64,000 nucleotides of DNA, from assembly GCA_963783105.1 (NCBI GenBank), contig CAWAMI010000003.1, positions 620,001-684,000 on the forward strand, written 5' to 3'. The DNA is from JAVEDQ01 sp963783105. GTDB lineage: Bacteria > Actinomycetota > Actinomycetes > Frankiales > Frankiaceae. Made by a program: the position numbers and the translations under genes. Of the stretch, positions 16,354-24,270 are shown piece after piece. How positions within the stretch are numbered: position 1 is the first letter of the stretch; each line of letters opens with the position of its first letter. The notes under the pieces were generated by a model, which saw only the letters and a list, made by a program, of their open reading frames with translations, did no database searches and had not been told where the DNA came from.

Positions 16354-18146
16354 TCAGGACGCCTTGGCGCGCACCGCCTCTCCGAGCAACTCCTCCGCGT
16401 GGCCCTGGGCCAGGCTGCTCTCCGCGTGCCCGGCGAGCATGCGCGACAGTTCCCGGATGCGGCCCCGGTCGTCGAGCCGCTGCACCCCGCTGGTGGTGAC
16501 GCGGCCGTCGTCGGCCTTCTGGACCGCCAGGTGCCGGTCGGCGAACGCGGCCACCTGCGGCAGGTGCGTCACGCAGATGACCTGCCGGGACCGGGCGAGC
16601 AGGGCCAGGCGCCGCCCGATCTCGACGGCGGCGGAACCGCCGACGCCGCTGTCCACCTCGTCGAACACCATGGTCGTCGCCTCGGCGTCGTCGGCCCGCT
16701 CGGCCAGCGCGACCTCGAGCGCGAGCATCACGCGCGAGAGCTCGCCGCCGGACGCCCCCCGCCCGAGCGGCCGCGGGGCGGCGCCCGCGTGCGGGGCGAG
16801 CAGGATCTCCACCTCGTCCACCCCCGACGCCGTGCAGGCGAGCCGCCGCAGGCCTCGCCCGTCGCCGGGGTCGACCTCGAGGCCGTCCGGGTCGTCGGTG
16901 CTGGTCACGGCGACCGAAACCTGCGCCCTCGGCATGGCCAGGGTGGTCAGCTCCGCGCTCACCGCGCCCGCGAGCTCGTCCGCGGCGGCCCGGCGGGCGC
17001 GGGCGATCACCCCCGCCAGCTCGCCCAGCGCCCCGGACAATTCCCCCGCTTCCGCCTCGAGCCGCTCCCGCTGATCGGTGTCCCCGTCGAGTTCGAGCAG
17101 CCGCGCGGAGGCCCGCTCGGACCACGCGAGAACGCCGTCGACGTCGGTGTCGTGCGTCCGGCAGAGCCGGGCCAGCTCCGCGGCGCGCTCGTTCGCGGCC
17201 TGCAACCGGGCGGGGTCGAGCTCCACCCTGTCGGCGTACGACGCCAGATCCGTCGCCAGCTCGCCCGCCAGGACGAGCACCTCGTCGAACCGTGCACCGA
17301 GCGCGGCGAGCTCCGGGTCGTGCGCCTCCCCCGTGGCCAGCGCCCGGCGGCCGGCCTGCAGGGCCGACAGCGCCGGCGACGCCCCCGCCTCGGCCGCGTC
17401 GGCGTCGTCGGCGCCCGCCAACGCCGCGTGCGCGGACGTGCCGGCGGCGACGAGCGACTCGGCATGACTCAGCCGGACGAGCTCGGCCCGCAGAGCGACG
17501 TCCTCCCCCGGCTCCGGCGCCACCCGCTCGACGTCCGCGAGCCCCAGCCGCAGCAGCTCCGCCTCGGCGGCCCGCTCCCGCTCGGCGGCCACGAGGCGGG
17601 CGATCTCGGCCCGCACCACACCGAGCCGGGCGTGCTTGCCGCGTATTCGGCCCGCGGCTCGAGCACGGCCTCGCCGGCGTAGCGGTCGAGGGCGGCGCGC
17701 TGCTCGGCGGTGCGCAGCAGTCGCAGCTGGCCCGATTGGCCGTGCACCGCCACCGACCGCCCCACGAGGTCCCCGAGCACGCCGAGCGGCACCGCCCGGC
17801 CACCGACGAACGCACGGGACCGACCCTCGGCGGACACCAGGCGGTTGACCAGCAGGACTCCCTCGCCCTCGGCCGCGCCGTCCTCGAGGTCGGCGCCCGC
17901 GTCCCGCGCCCGTCCGGCGAGGTCGCCGGAGGTCTCGACGACCAGGCGGGCCTCGACGGCCGCACGCTGCTCGCCGGCTCGCACGACGCCCCCGTCGCCC
18001 CGGGTGCCACCGAGCAGAGTGAGGCTCTGCACGACCATCGTCTTGCCGGCACCGGTCTCCCCGGTGACGACGGTGAACCCCGGCGCGAGTTCGAGCACTG
18101 CGTCGTCGATCACGCCCAGCGAACTGATGCGAACCTCTTCGATCAC
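16354..18146 (-). pseudogene. recN: recN, DNA repair ATPase, split by a single-base frameshift
   Basis: RecN is an SMC-like ATPase for double-strand break repair. The N-terminal frame from GTG 18146 carries IEEVRISSLGVIDDAVLEL and Walker A GETGAGKT, and reads correctly to LDRYAGEAVLEPRAEYAA. It then shifts: that frame continues as nonsense (STPGSVWCGPRSPAS) to a stop at 17469. The -1-deleted alternative frame gives KHARLGVVRAEIARL and continues through the coiled coil, SGGELSRVMLAL signature, Walker B MVFDEVDSGVGG and THLPQVAAFAD to 16354. The break is at about 17638-17641. Combined length would be about 597 aa, normal for RecN. Both halves retain conserved motifs, so this is either a very recent mutation or a one-base sequence error. 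Confidence 0.88.
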
Positions 18147-18154
18147 ATGTTCGA
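18139..18154 (-). promoter_or_regulatory. Candidate LexA (SOS) box at recN start
   Basis: On the minus strand, 18154-18139 read TCGAACATGTGATCGA. This matches the actinobacterial SOS consensus TCGAAC-N4-GTTCGA at 11 of 12 half-site positions. It straddles the proposed recN GTG and lies just after the nadK stop (18157-18159), so LexA would sit over an internal recN promoter. No strong Shine-Dalgarno is visible here. Confidence 0.6.
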
Positions 18155-18156
18155 TT

Positions 18157-19056
18157 CTAGGGGTTCTGTCTGCCCGTGCGCGACCTGCCACGCCAACCTT
18201 CGACCGGGAGTTCGAATTTGGCGACGAGCCGATCGGTGAAGGGGTGCGGATGGACCCGCGCCAGCCGCACGGGGCGCCTGCCACGCCTGATCTCCGCCCG
18301 GGCGCCCGGCGGCACGTCGATGGAACGCCGGCCGTCGCAGGACAGCACGCCCTTCTCCTTGCGCAGCACCTCGAACGCGACCGTGACGTCGGGGCCGACG
18401 ACCAGCGGCCGCGCGAACAGCGCGTGCGCGGACAGCGGGACGACGAGCATCGCCTCGACCTGCGGCCACACCACCGGCCCGCCGGCGGAGAAGGCGTAGG
18501 CGGTCGAGCCGGTGGGGGTCGCGCAGACGACGCCGTCGCAGGCCCATCGGGACAGCGGGCGCCCCTCGATCTCGGAGACGATCTCGAGCAGCCGCCCCGG
18601 GTGCCCCTTCTCCAGGGACATCTCGTTGAGCGCCCAGTTCTCGCCGACCACCTCGCCGCGGTTGCGGACGACGACGTCGAGCGTCATGCGCTCCTCGACC
18701 GTGTAGGCCCGGTCGACGACGGCCTGGACCGTGTCGTCCAGCGCCTCCGACTCGGCCTCGGCCAGGAAGCCGATGTGCCCGAGGTTCACCCCGAGCAGCG
18801 GCGCGTCCGCGGATCGGGCGAGATCCGCCCCGCGCAGCAGGCTGCCGTCGCCGCCGAGCACGAGGACGAGCTCGACGCCCTCGGCCGCCTCGGAGGTGCG
18901 GACGACGTCGGCGCAGGAGAGGTCGAGCTCGCCGGCCTCCTCGTCCAGGATCCGCGGTCTGATGCCGGCGGAGGTCAGCAGGTCCAGGACCCGCTGGGCG
19001 CTGTCGCGGACGAAGGGGCGCCGCGGGTGCGCCACCACCAGGACCTGGCGGCTCAT
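18157..19056 (-). CDS. nadK: NAD kinase
   Basis: ATP/polyphosphate-dependent NAD kinase making NADP in the cytoplasm; 299 aa. The GGDG motif (LVLGGDGSLLRGADLA), GVNLGHIGFLAE, the NE motif (WALNEMSLEKG) and TPTGSTAYAFSAGGP are all intact and in order. The C-terminus extends about 15 residues past the usual end with an Arg-rich tail. It lies between tlyA (46 bp upstream) and recN (10 bp downstream), the order seen in M. tuberculosis (Rv1694-1696). Confidence 0.96.
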   Translation of the reverse strand: MSRQVLVVAHPRRPFVRDSAQRVLDLLTSAGIRPRILDEEAGELDLSCADVVRTSEAAEGVELVLVLGGDGSLLRGADLARSADAPLLGVNLGHIGFLAEAESEALDDTVQAVVDRAYTVEERMTLDVVVRNRGEVVGENWALNEMSLEKGHPGRLLEIVSEIEGRPLSRWACDGVVCATPTGSTAYAFSAGGPVVWPQVEAMLVVPLSAHALFARPLVVGPDVTVAFEVLRKEKGVLSCDGRRSIDVPPGARAEIRRGRRPVRLARVHPHPFTDRLVAKFELPVEGWRGRSRTGRQNP

Positions 19057-19102
19057 CGCCCGGCGTCGCAGGTGCGTGCGGAGCTCGGGGCGAGGGCTGC
19101 TC

Positions 19103-19990
19103 TCACGAACGGCCGGTTCCCGATGCGGCGGAGGACGACACCTGCCGGACGATCTCGGTCTCCAGCGCCTCGCCGTCGAGCCCGACGGGCGCCGGCCCGG
19201 GACGGGGGGCGGACGTCGGCGCGCTCAGCCAGAGCAGGTACTCGACGTTTCCCGAAGGGCCGGGCAGCGGGCTCGGGCAGACGCCCCGCACGCGCAGGCC
19301 GAGCTCGATCGCCCGCTGCGCCACCGTGCGCACCGCCTCGGCCCGCAGATCGGGGTCGCGGACGACGCCGCCGCGGCCGACCCGCTCCCTTCCCACCTCG
19401 AACTGCGGCTTGACGAGCAGCACGAACTCGGGCTCCTCGGCGGCGGAGGTGTCGACGCACGCGATCAGGGCCGGCAGCACGACGAGCAGGGAGATGAAGG
19501 ACAGGTCCGAGACAACGAGGTCGACCGGCCCGCCGATGTCCTCGGCACGCAGGGAACGGACGTTGGTCCGGTCGAGCACCCGGACCCGCTCGTCGTTGCG
19601 CAGGCGCCACACGATCTGCCCGTAGCCGACGTCGACGGCGACCACCGAGGCGGCCCCGGCCCGGAGGAGGACGTCGGTGAACCCGCCGGTGGAGGCGCCC
19701 GCGTCCAGGCAGCGCTTTCCCGCGACGTGCAGCGGCGGTTCGTGGCGGGCGGGGTCCCCGAAGACCTCGAGCGCCCCGAGCAGCTTGTGCGCGCCCCGGG
19801 AGGCCCACTCGATGCGGTCGGGATCGGTGAGGGTCACCGGGGTGTCCGCGGTGATCGCGGTCGCGGGCTTCCGGGCGGGCTGGCCGTTGACCAGGACGCG
19901 CCCCTCGGCGATCGCGGCCGCGGCCTGCTCGCGGCTGGCGAACATCTTCCGGCGGACCAGTTCCGCGTCCAGCCGGGCGCGGGAAGGCAT
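19103..19990 (-). CDS. tlyA: TlyA, 16S/23S rRNA 2'-O-methyltransferase
   Basis: A 295-residue TlyA: S4 RNA-binding domain (residues 1-65, RARLDAELVRRKMFASREQAAAAIAEGRVLVNG in pieces) followed by an FtsJ-like SAM methyltransferase. Visible motifs are SRGAHKLLGAL (Lys), LDAGASTGGFTDVLL (SAM site), VVSDLSFISL (Asp) and LLVKPQFE (Lys). The family methylates 16S C1409 and 23S C1920 and determines capreomycin/viomycin sensitivity in mycobacteria. Start ATG 19990 gives the conserved MPSRARLD; the frame is open upstream but without family similarity. It follows a 62-aa small gene by 32 bp. Confidence 0.95.
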   Translation of the reverse strand: MPSRARLDAELVRRKMFASREQAAAAIAEGRVLVNGQPARKPATAITADTPVTLTDPDRIEWASRGAHKLLGALEVFGDPARHEPPLHVAGKRCLDAGASTGGFTDVLLRAGAASVVAVDVGYGQIVWRLRNDERVRVLDRTNVRSLRAEDIGGPVDLVVSDLSFISLLVVLPALIACVDTSAAEEPEFVLLVKPQFEVGRERVGRGGVVRDPDLRAEAVRTVAQRAIELGLRVRGVCPSPLPGPSGNVEYLLWLSAPTSAPRPGPAPVGLDGEALETEIVRQVSSSAASGTGRS

Positions 19991-20022
19991 GGTGTGTCGT
20001 CGACGGGTGTCGAGGCAGGCCG

Positions 20023-20211
20023 TCAGCGGGGCGGCGCGGGCACGCCGTCGCCGCGCGCACCGTCGAGCGCGGCCCGGAGAAGACCGTCGAGAGCGTCGAA
20101 CTCGGCCGGATGACGCTCGAGCGGGACGTCGTCGAGCGCGGCGAGCCGCTGCCGGACCTCCTCCAGCGGGTCGGCCACCGGCCCACCGGGCGGCGGCGTG
20201 GGGATGGTCAT
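20023..20211 (-). CDS. Small conserved protein upstream of tlyA (Rv1693-position)
   Basis: A 62-residue acidic protein (MTIPTPPPGGPVADPLEEVRQRLAALDDVPLERHPAEF...). It is predicted mostly helical after a Pro-rich start. Its ATG overlaps the stop of the upstream phasin-like gene in a TGATG junction, indicating translational coupling. A protein of similar size occupies the same slot before tlyA in mycobacteria (Rv1693). Function unknown. Confidence 0.75.
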   Translation of the reverse strand: MTIPTPPPGGPVADPLEEVRQRLAALDDVPLERHPAEFDALDGLLRAALDGARGDGVPAPPR

Positions 20212-20819
20212 CAGGAGCCGGCGGAGGACGCGCGCTTCGCCGGTGCCTTGCGCGCCGTGGGGGTAGCCCCGGACTTCGCGGGGGCAGCCTTCGCAGCACT
20301 CGACTTGGCAGGAGCCGCCTTCACAGCACTCGACTTGGCAGGAGCCGCCTTCGCAGCACTGGACGTGGCCGCCTTGACGGCCTTGGTCGGCGCTCCCGTG
20401 TTGGTCGCCGCCTTCACCGGGGCCTTGGCCGGCGCCCGCTTCGCCGCCTTCCGCGCCGGCCCGCTGCCCGGCGTCGCCCGTCGCGTCGCCTCGGCGGACG
20501 GCGGCGCGGAGTCGGATCCCCCTGCCTTCGCGAGCGCGCCCTCGAGGCTGGTGACGCGGCGCTGCAGCGAGGCCACCTCGTCCGCGGTCGCAAGACCGAG
20601 CCGGTTCAGCGCCCGGTCCACCTCGTAGCGCACCAGCGCGAGCATGGCGTCCCGGTTGTTGCGGCTCTGCACGATGAGTTCGTCGGCAAGGTTCGACACC
20701 TGCTCCGCCGTCGCCTCGCCGGATGATGCGAGTGCCTTGGCGGCAGCGACGGCGCGCTGCCGGGTCACCTCGGTGACCCCGCTCGCGAGGTTCAGGTAGT
20801 TCTTGACGGCGTCGAGCAT
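20211..20819 (-). CDS. Phasin-like coiled-coil protein with histone-H1-like Lys/Ala tail
   Basis: A 202-residue protein. Residues 1-100 form amphipathic helices (LDAVKNYLNLASGVTEVT, NLADELIVQSRNNRDAML, EVASLQRRVTSLEGAL), resembling phasin/PhaF N-terminal regions. The C-terminal half is a basic Lys/Ala/Pro tail with repeated KAAPAKSS units, like histone H1 or AlgP. In PhaF such tails bind DNA while the phasin part binds polyhydroxyalkanoate granules. No PHA synthase gene lies nearby, so a nucleoid-associated role is equally possible. ATG 20819 fits the helix start. The stop overlaps the next gene's ATG. Confidence 0.7.
   Translation of the reverse strand: MLDAVKNYLNLASGVTEVTRQRAVAAAKALASSGEATAEQVSNLADELIVQSRNNRDAMLALVRYEVDRALNRLGLATADEVASLQRRVTSLEGALAKAGGSDSAPPSAEATRRATPGSGPARKAAKRAPAKAPVKAATNTGAPTKAVKAATSSAAKAAPAKSSAVKAAPAKSSAAKAAPAKSGATPTARKAPAKRASSAGS
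20284..20369 (-). repeat. 36-bp tandem repeats encoding KAAPAKSS units
   Basis: About two and a half near-identical copies of a 36-bp unit (core gcagcactcgacttggcagg) encode the AKAAPAKSSAVKAAPAKSSA region of the phasin-like protein tail. Differences are single bases, consistent with recent slippage. Confidence 0.75.
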
Positions 20820-20973
20820 CGGGCGATCGGCCTCCTCCTGCCGGCCCCGACGGCCGGTCTGCTGCGGGAGGCTACCGCGCTCGCGATCTCCGACCGCCCA
20901 GGCACTCCGGCGGGCCGCGAACCGAAAGGGGAACGTCGATCGGCGGCTGCCGCGCCGTGTGCCGTTCATCTGC

Positions 20974-21336
20974 ATGAAATGGCAGACTTCCGATCTGATG
21001 GCTTCCAAGGAGGCGTGCGAGGCGGCTCTGGCCGAACTCGCCGAACGGTTGGATGGGGTCCCGGACTCCATGAAGCGGCGGCACGCCGTCGACCGGACGA
21101 TCAGCTGCCACCTGCCGGACCTGGAAACCACGTACTCCGGGCGGTTGTCGGACGGATCCCTGTGCGACATCACCGAGCAGCCGTGCCCGTCCGCGCAGAT
21201 CCGGCTCACGGTCTCGAGCGACGACCTCGTGGCCGTGACCAGCGGGAACCTGCCGTTCACCTCTGCCTGGAGCTCCGGGCGCCTGCGGATCGAGGCGAGC
21301 ATGCTCGACATGCTCCGGCTGCGCGCCATCCTCTAG
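20974..21336 (+). CDS. SCP2 sterol-binding-domain-like protein
   Basis: A 120-residue single-domain protein (MKWQTSDLMASKEACEAALAEL...). The alternation of a helical N-terminus and strands (TISCHLPDLETTYSGRLSDGSL, AQIRLTVSSDDLVAVTSG, RLRIEASMLDMLRLRAIL) matches the SCP2 fold, which binds lipids in a hydrophobic tunnel. ATG 20974 and ATG 20998 are both possible; neither has a clear ribosome binding site, and the message may be leaderless. It is divergent from the phasin-like gene across 154 bp and convergent with the HAD gene. Confidence 0.75.
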   Translation: MKWQTSDLMASKEACEAALAELAERLDGVPDSMKRRHAVDRTISCHLPDLETTYSGRLSDGSLCDITEQPCPSAQIRLTVSSDDLVAVTSGNLPFTSAWSSGRLRIEASMLDMLRLRAIL

Positions 21337-21359
21337 GACGCCGCAGCGGCGAGCCGACG

Positions 21360-22418
21360 TCAGAACAGCTCGGTGCAGTGCTCCGGGACGTCGCCGGCGG
21401 TCCCCTCGAGCGTCGTCCCGGCGTCCCGGGCCGCCCATGCGACCGCGCAAGCGGCGCGCAGCGCGTCGAGCCCGTCGCCGGCGCTTCCCTTCCCCGCTCC
21501 TCCGGAGTGCCGCCACGACAGCCGGGCGTCCCGGACCTCGCAGCACCACTCGCCGACGGTGGCGGAGCGCCCGTCGACGAGGACGTCCGGAGCGGGCGCC
21601 AGCAGGGCGCGCAGGTCCTCCCCCAGGAAGCTCGGCCGCTGCTCGGGCCGGGCGTGCAGGGCGTCGCGGGCCGTCGCCACCCCGGTGAACACCAGCAGCG
21701 ACGGGGTGGCGGCCCGGACCGCACCCTCGATGTCGGTGTCGAGCCGATCGCCGACGACGATCGGACGTCGCGCGGAGGTACGCCGTACCGACTCCTCGTG
21801 CAGCGCCCGCTCCGGCTTCCCGGCCACGAGGGGCTCCCGGTCCGTCGCCGTGCGCAGCAGCGCGACGAACGAGCCGGCCCCGGGCAGCAGCCCCCGCTCG
21901 GCGGGGACGGTGCTGTCCAGGTTGCTCGCCACCCAGAGGCAGCCGCCGCGGATCGCGAGCGCGGCCTCGCACAGCCGCTCGTAGCTGATGTCCGGGTCGT
22001 AGCCCTGCACAACGGCGGCGGGGTCGTCGTTCTCGGCCTCGACGACGACGAGCCCACGCTGCTCGACGGCCTGGCGCAGCCCGATCCCGCCGGCGACCAG
22101 CACCCGGGCCCCGCGGTCGAGGCGCTCGGACAGCAGGCGCGCCGCGGCCTGCGCGGAGGTGACGATGTCGTCGACCGACGCCGGCACGCCGTACCCGGTC
22201 AGCCGCTCGGCCACCGACTCGGGCGGCCGGAGCGCGTTGTTCGTGACGTAGGCCAGCCGCATCCCCGACTTGGCCGCCGCCTCCAGGGCGTCGGCGGCAT
22301 GCGGGACGGCGGAGCCGCCCCGGTAGACGACCCCGTCGAGGTCGAGCAGCGCGACGTCGAAGGCTTCGGCCAGGGGGTCCGGGCAGCCGTGCAGTCCTCC
22401 GGTGGGCTCGTCCGTCAC
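21360..22418 (-). CDS. HAD-superfamily (type IIA) sugar phosphatase
   Basis: A 352-residue HAD-IIA phosphatase (NagD/PGP-like), the Rv1692 counterpart. Motif I is LLDLDGVVYRGG, motif II YVTNNALRPP, motif III region LVAGKPERALHEE and motif IV VVGDRLDTDIEGA. The family dephosphorylates small phosphometabolites; the mycobacterial homologue was reported as a glycerol-3-phosphate phosphatase. An extra C-terminal region of about 100 residues (DVLVDGRSATVGEWCCEVRDARLSW...) follows the HAD core and is absent from NagD. Its ATG overlaps the TPR gene's stop by 4 bp. Confidence 0.88.
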   Translation of the reverse strand: MTDEPTGGLHGCPDPLAEAFDVALLDLDGVVYRGGSAVPHAADALEAAAKSGMRLAYVTNNALRPPESVAERLTGYGVPASVDDIVTSAQAAARLLSERLDRGARVLVAGGIGLRQAVEQRGLVVVEAENDDPAAVVQGYDPDISYERLCEAALAIRGGCLWVASNLDSTVPAERGLLPGAGSFVALLRTATDREPLVAGKPERALHEESVRRTSARRPIVVGDRLDTDIEGAVRAATPSLLVFTGVATARDALHARPEQRPSFLGEDLRALLAPAPDVLVDGRSATVGEWCCEVRDARLSWRHSGGAGKGSAGDGLDALRAACAVAWAARDAGTTLEGTAGDVPEHCTELF

Positions 22419-22843
22419 CTGCGGGCCCGCTCGGCCCGGGCGCCGCGCAGTTCGCGGCCGTAGTGCCCGAGGTCAGGACGCATGGCCGCGGCGAGCGCGA
22501 GATGCTCCACCGCCTCGCGGAGGTCGCCCAGCTTGCGGGCGGCGAGTCCCCAGCCGAACTGGGCGTAGTCGTCCGTCGGGTCGGTGTCGACGAGGTGCGC
22601 GAAGTTCTCGCGGGCCGCCGGGTACTGGCGGGAGTCGTAGTGCGCGCGGGCGAGGGCCTCGCGGAGCGCCCGCGACTGCGGTTCCGCGGCGACGGCGTGC
22701 TCGAGCAGATTCACCGCGGCCGCGGGATCCCCACCCGAGAGCAGCCGCATTCCGCGGCGGTACCAGTCGTAGACGTCGCCGGCCGGCGGACGTGGCTCTG
22801 CCGAGCCCGGGTCGACCGGCTCGTCCGGGGCGTTCTGCGCCAC
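22415..22843 (-). CDS. Tetratricopeptide-repeat protein (Rv1691-like)
   Basis: A 142-residue protein with about two and a half TPR units: YDWYRRGMRLLSGGDPAAAVNLLEHAVAAEP, ALREALARAHYDSRQYPAARENFAHLVDTDP and AQFGWGLAARKLGDLREAVEHLALAAAMRP. A disordered Pro/Asp-rich N-terminus precedes them. It is probably a protein-interaction adaptor. It heads the HAD-downstream operon and overlaps the HAD start by 4 bp (ATGA). It is divergent from the DUF1015 gene across 71 bp. Confidence 0.82.
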   Translation of the reverse strand: MAQNAPDEPVDPGSAEPRPPAGDVYDWYRRGMRLLSGGDPAAAVNLLEHAVAAEPQSRALREALARAHYDSRQYPAARENFAHLVDTDPTDDYAQFGWGLAARKLGDLREAVEHLALAAAMRPDLGHYGRELRGARAERARR

Positions 22844-22914
22844 GTTGCCTCCCTGCTGCTAGCCCGCTGCTACCCGAGGTCGCCGCTCCCAGCCCTGCGA
22901 CCTACGATCCCGGC

Positions 22915-24201
22915 ATGTCTGCCGACGGTCCGCCGGTTCCGGACGGCCTGGTCCTGCAACCGTTCCGGGCCTTGCGTTTCGCTGCTGCTTCGACGGACCT
23001 CGCGTCCTTGACCAGTCCGCCCTACGACGTCATCAGCCCCGACGCGCGCCTCCGCCTCGAGGCCCGGTCGCCGCACAACGCAGTCCACCTCATTCTCCCA
23101 CGTGCAGAGGGGTCCGCGGAGGGCGAGCCGTACGCCACGGCCGCTCGCCTGCTGCAGCAGTGGCAGGAGTCGGGGGCGCTGCTCCGAGACCCCGAACCGG
23201 CCCTCTACGTCTACGAGCAGCAGACGGACGGGCACCTGCAGCGCGGCCTCGTCGGCGGGGTCGGGCTCGCGCGGGCGGAGGCCGGCATCATCCTGCCGCA
23301 CGAGGACACGATGGCCGGGCCGGTGGCGGACCGGTTGGCACTGCTCCGCGCGACCCGGACCGACCTGGAGCCGATCTTCCTCGTCTACGCGGGCGCCGGC
23401 GGGACGGACGCGATCGTGCAGCGGTCCCTGGACGCCGAGCCGCTCGTCGACGGGGTCACCGACGACGGGGTGCGGCACAGGCTGTGGGCGATCACCGACG
23501 CCGACGTCATCGCCGAGATCGCCGCCGACCTGCGGGGACGCCGGGCGACGATCGCCGACGGCCATCACCGGTACGCGACGTACCTGCGTCACCAGGCCGA
23601 GCAGCACGAGGCCGGCCTCGGTCGGGGTCCGTGGGACTACGGGCTGGCCTTCCTCGTGGACGCGAGCAGTTCCGGCCCCCAGGTGCACGCCATCCACCGG
23701 CTCGTCCCCGGCCTGCCGTTCGACGTGGCGAAGGAACGCGCCGCTCAGGCCTTCACGGTGCGCGACCTGTCGGAGGAGATGTCGGCGGCGTCGCTGCTGT
23801 CCGCGCTGGCCGCTGCCGGTCCGGACGGTCCCGCCTTCGTGATCTCCGACGGGCGACAGGCCGCCCTGCTCGCAGGTCCCGACGCGGGCGTGCTGGCGGA
23901 GACTCTTCCCGCCGACCGGTCGGATGCCTGGCGCGGACTGGACGTGGCAGTTGCCCACATGGTGCTGATCCGCCGGTTCTGGGATCTCGACGATCGGGAA
24001 GGGGTCGTCGACTTCGTGCACGACGCCGACGGCGCGCTGCGTGCGGCCCGCGAGAGCGGCGGCACCGCGCTGCTGCTGAACCCGACCCCGGTCGAGGCCG
24101 TGGCCGCCGTTGCCGAGGCGGGGGACCGTATGCCCCGCAAGTCGACCCTGTTCACGCCGAAGCCGGCGACGGGTCTGCTGTTCCGGCCGCTCGACGAGTG
24201 A
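22915..24201 (+). CDS. DUF1015 family protein
   Basis: A 428-residue cytoplasmic protein of the widespread DUF1015 family. Recognisable stretches are LTSPPYDVISPDARLRLEARSPHNAVHLILP near the N-terminus, GIILPHEDTM, LEPIFLVY, IADGHHRYATYL in the middle and MPRKSTLFTPKPATGLLFRPL at the end. The conserved ADGHHRY motif suggests an enzyme, but no activity is established. ATG 22915 directly precedes the conserved domain. The gene is a single unit between divergent TPR genes. Confidence 0.88.
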   Translation: MSADGPPVPDGLVLQPFRALRFAAASTDLASLTSPPYDVISPDARLRLEARSPHNAVHLILPRAEGSAEGEPYATAARLLQQWQESGALLRDPEPALYVYEQQTDGHLQRGLVGGVGLARAEAGIILPHEDTMAGPVADRLALLRATRTDLEPIFLVYAGAGGTDAIVQRSLDAEPLVDGVTDDGVRHRLWAITDADVIAEIAADLRGRRATIADGHHRYATYLRHQAEQHEAGLGRGPWDYGLAFLVDASSSGPQVHAIHRLVPGLPFDVAKERAAQAFTVRDLSEEMSAASLLSALAAAGPDGPAFVISDGRQAALLAGPDAGVLAETLPADRSDAWRGLDVAVAHMVLIRRFWDLDDREGVVDFVHDADGALRAARESGGTALLLNPTPVEAVAAVAEAGDRMPRKSTLFTPKPATGLLFRPLDE

Positions 24202-24220
24202 CGCGGTACCGGTGTTGCCG

Positions 24221-24270
24221 GGCGGTTGCCTATCCGGCGGTTGCTTACCCGGCGGTTGCCTATCCGGCGG
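24221..24270. repeat. 15-bp tandem repeat between convergent genes
   Basis: Three consecutive copies of ggcggttgcctatcc (the middle one reads ggcggttgcttaccc), with partial units at both ends, fill the space between the DUF1015 stop and the RG-rich TPR gene and run over the latter's stop codon (24260-24262). Confidence 0.85.

Noticed and set aside
17469..18284. The N-terminal recN frame as an independent short gene starting at ATG 18284
   Set aside because: Residues upstream of GTG 18146 lie inside nadK, and the tail after EYAA is nonsense relative to RecN; it is half of a frameshifted gene.
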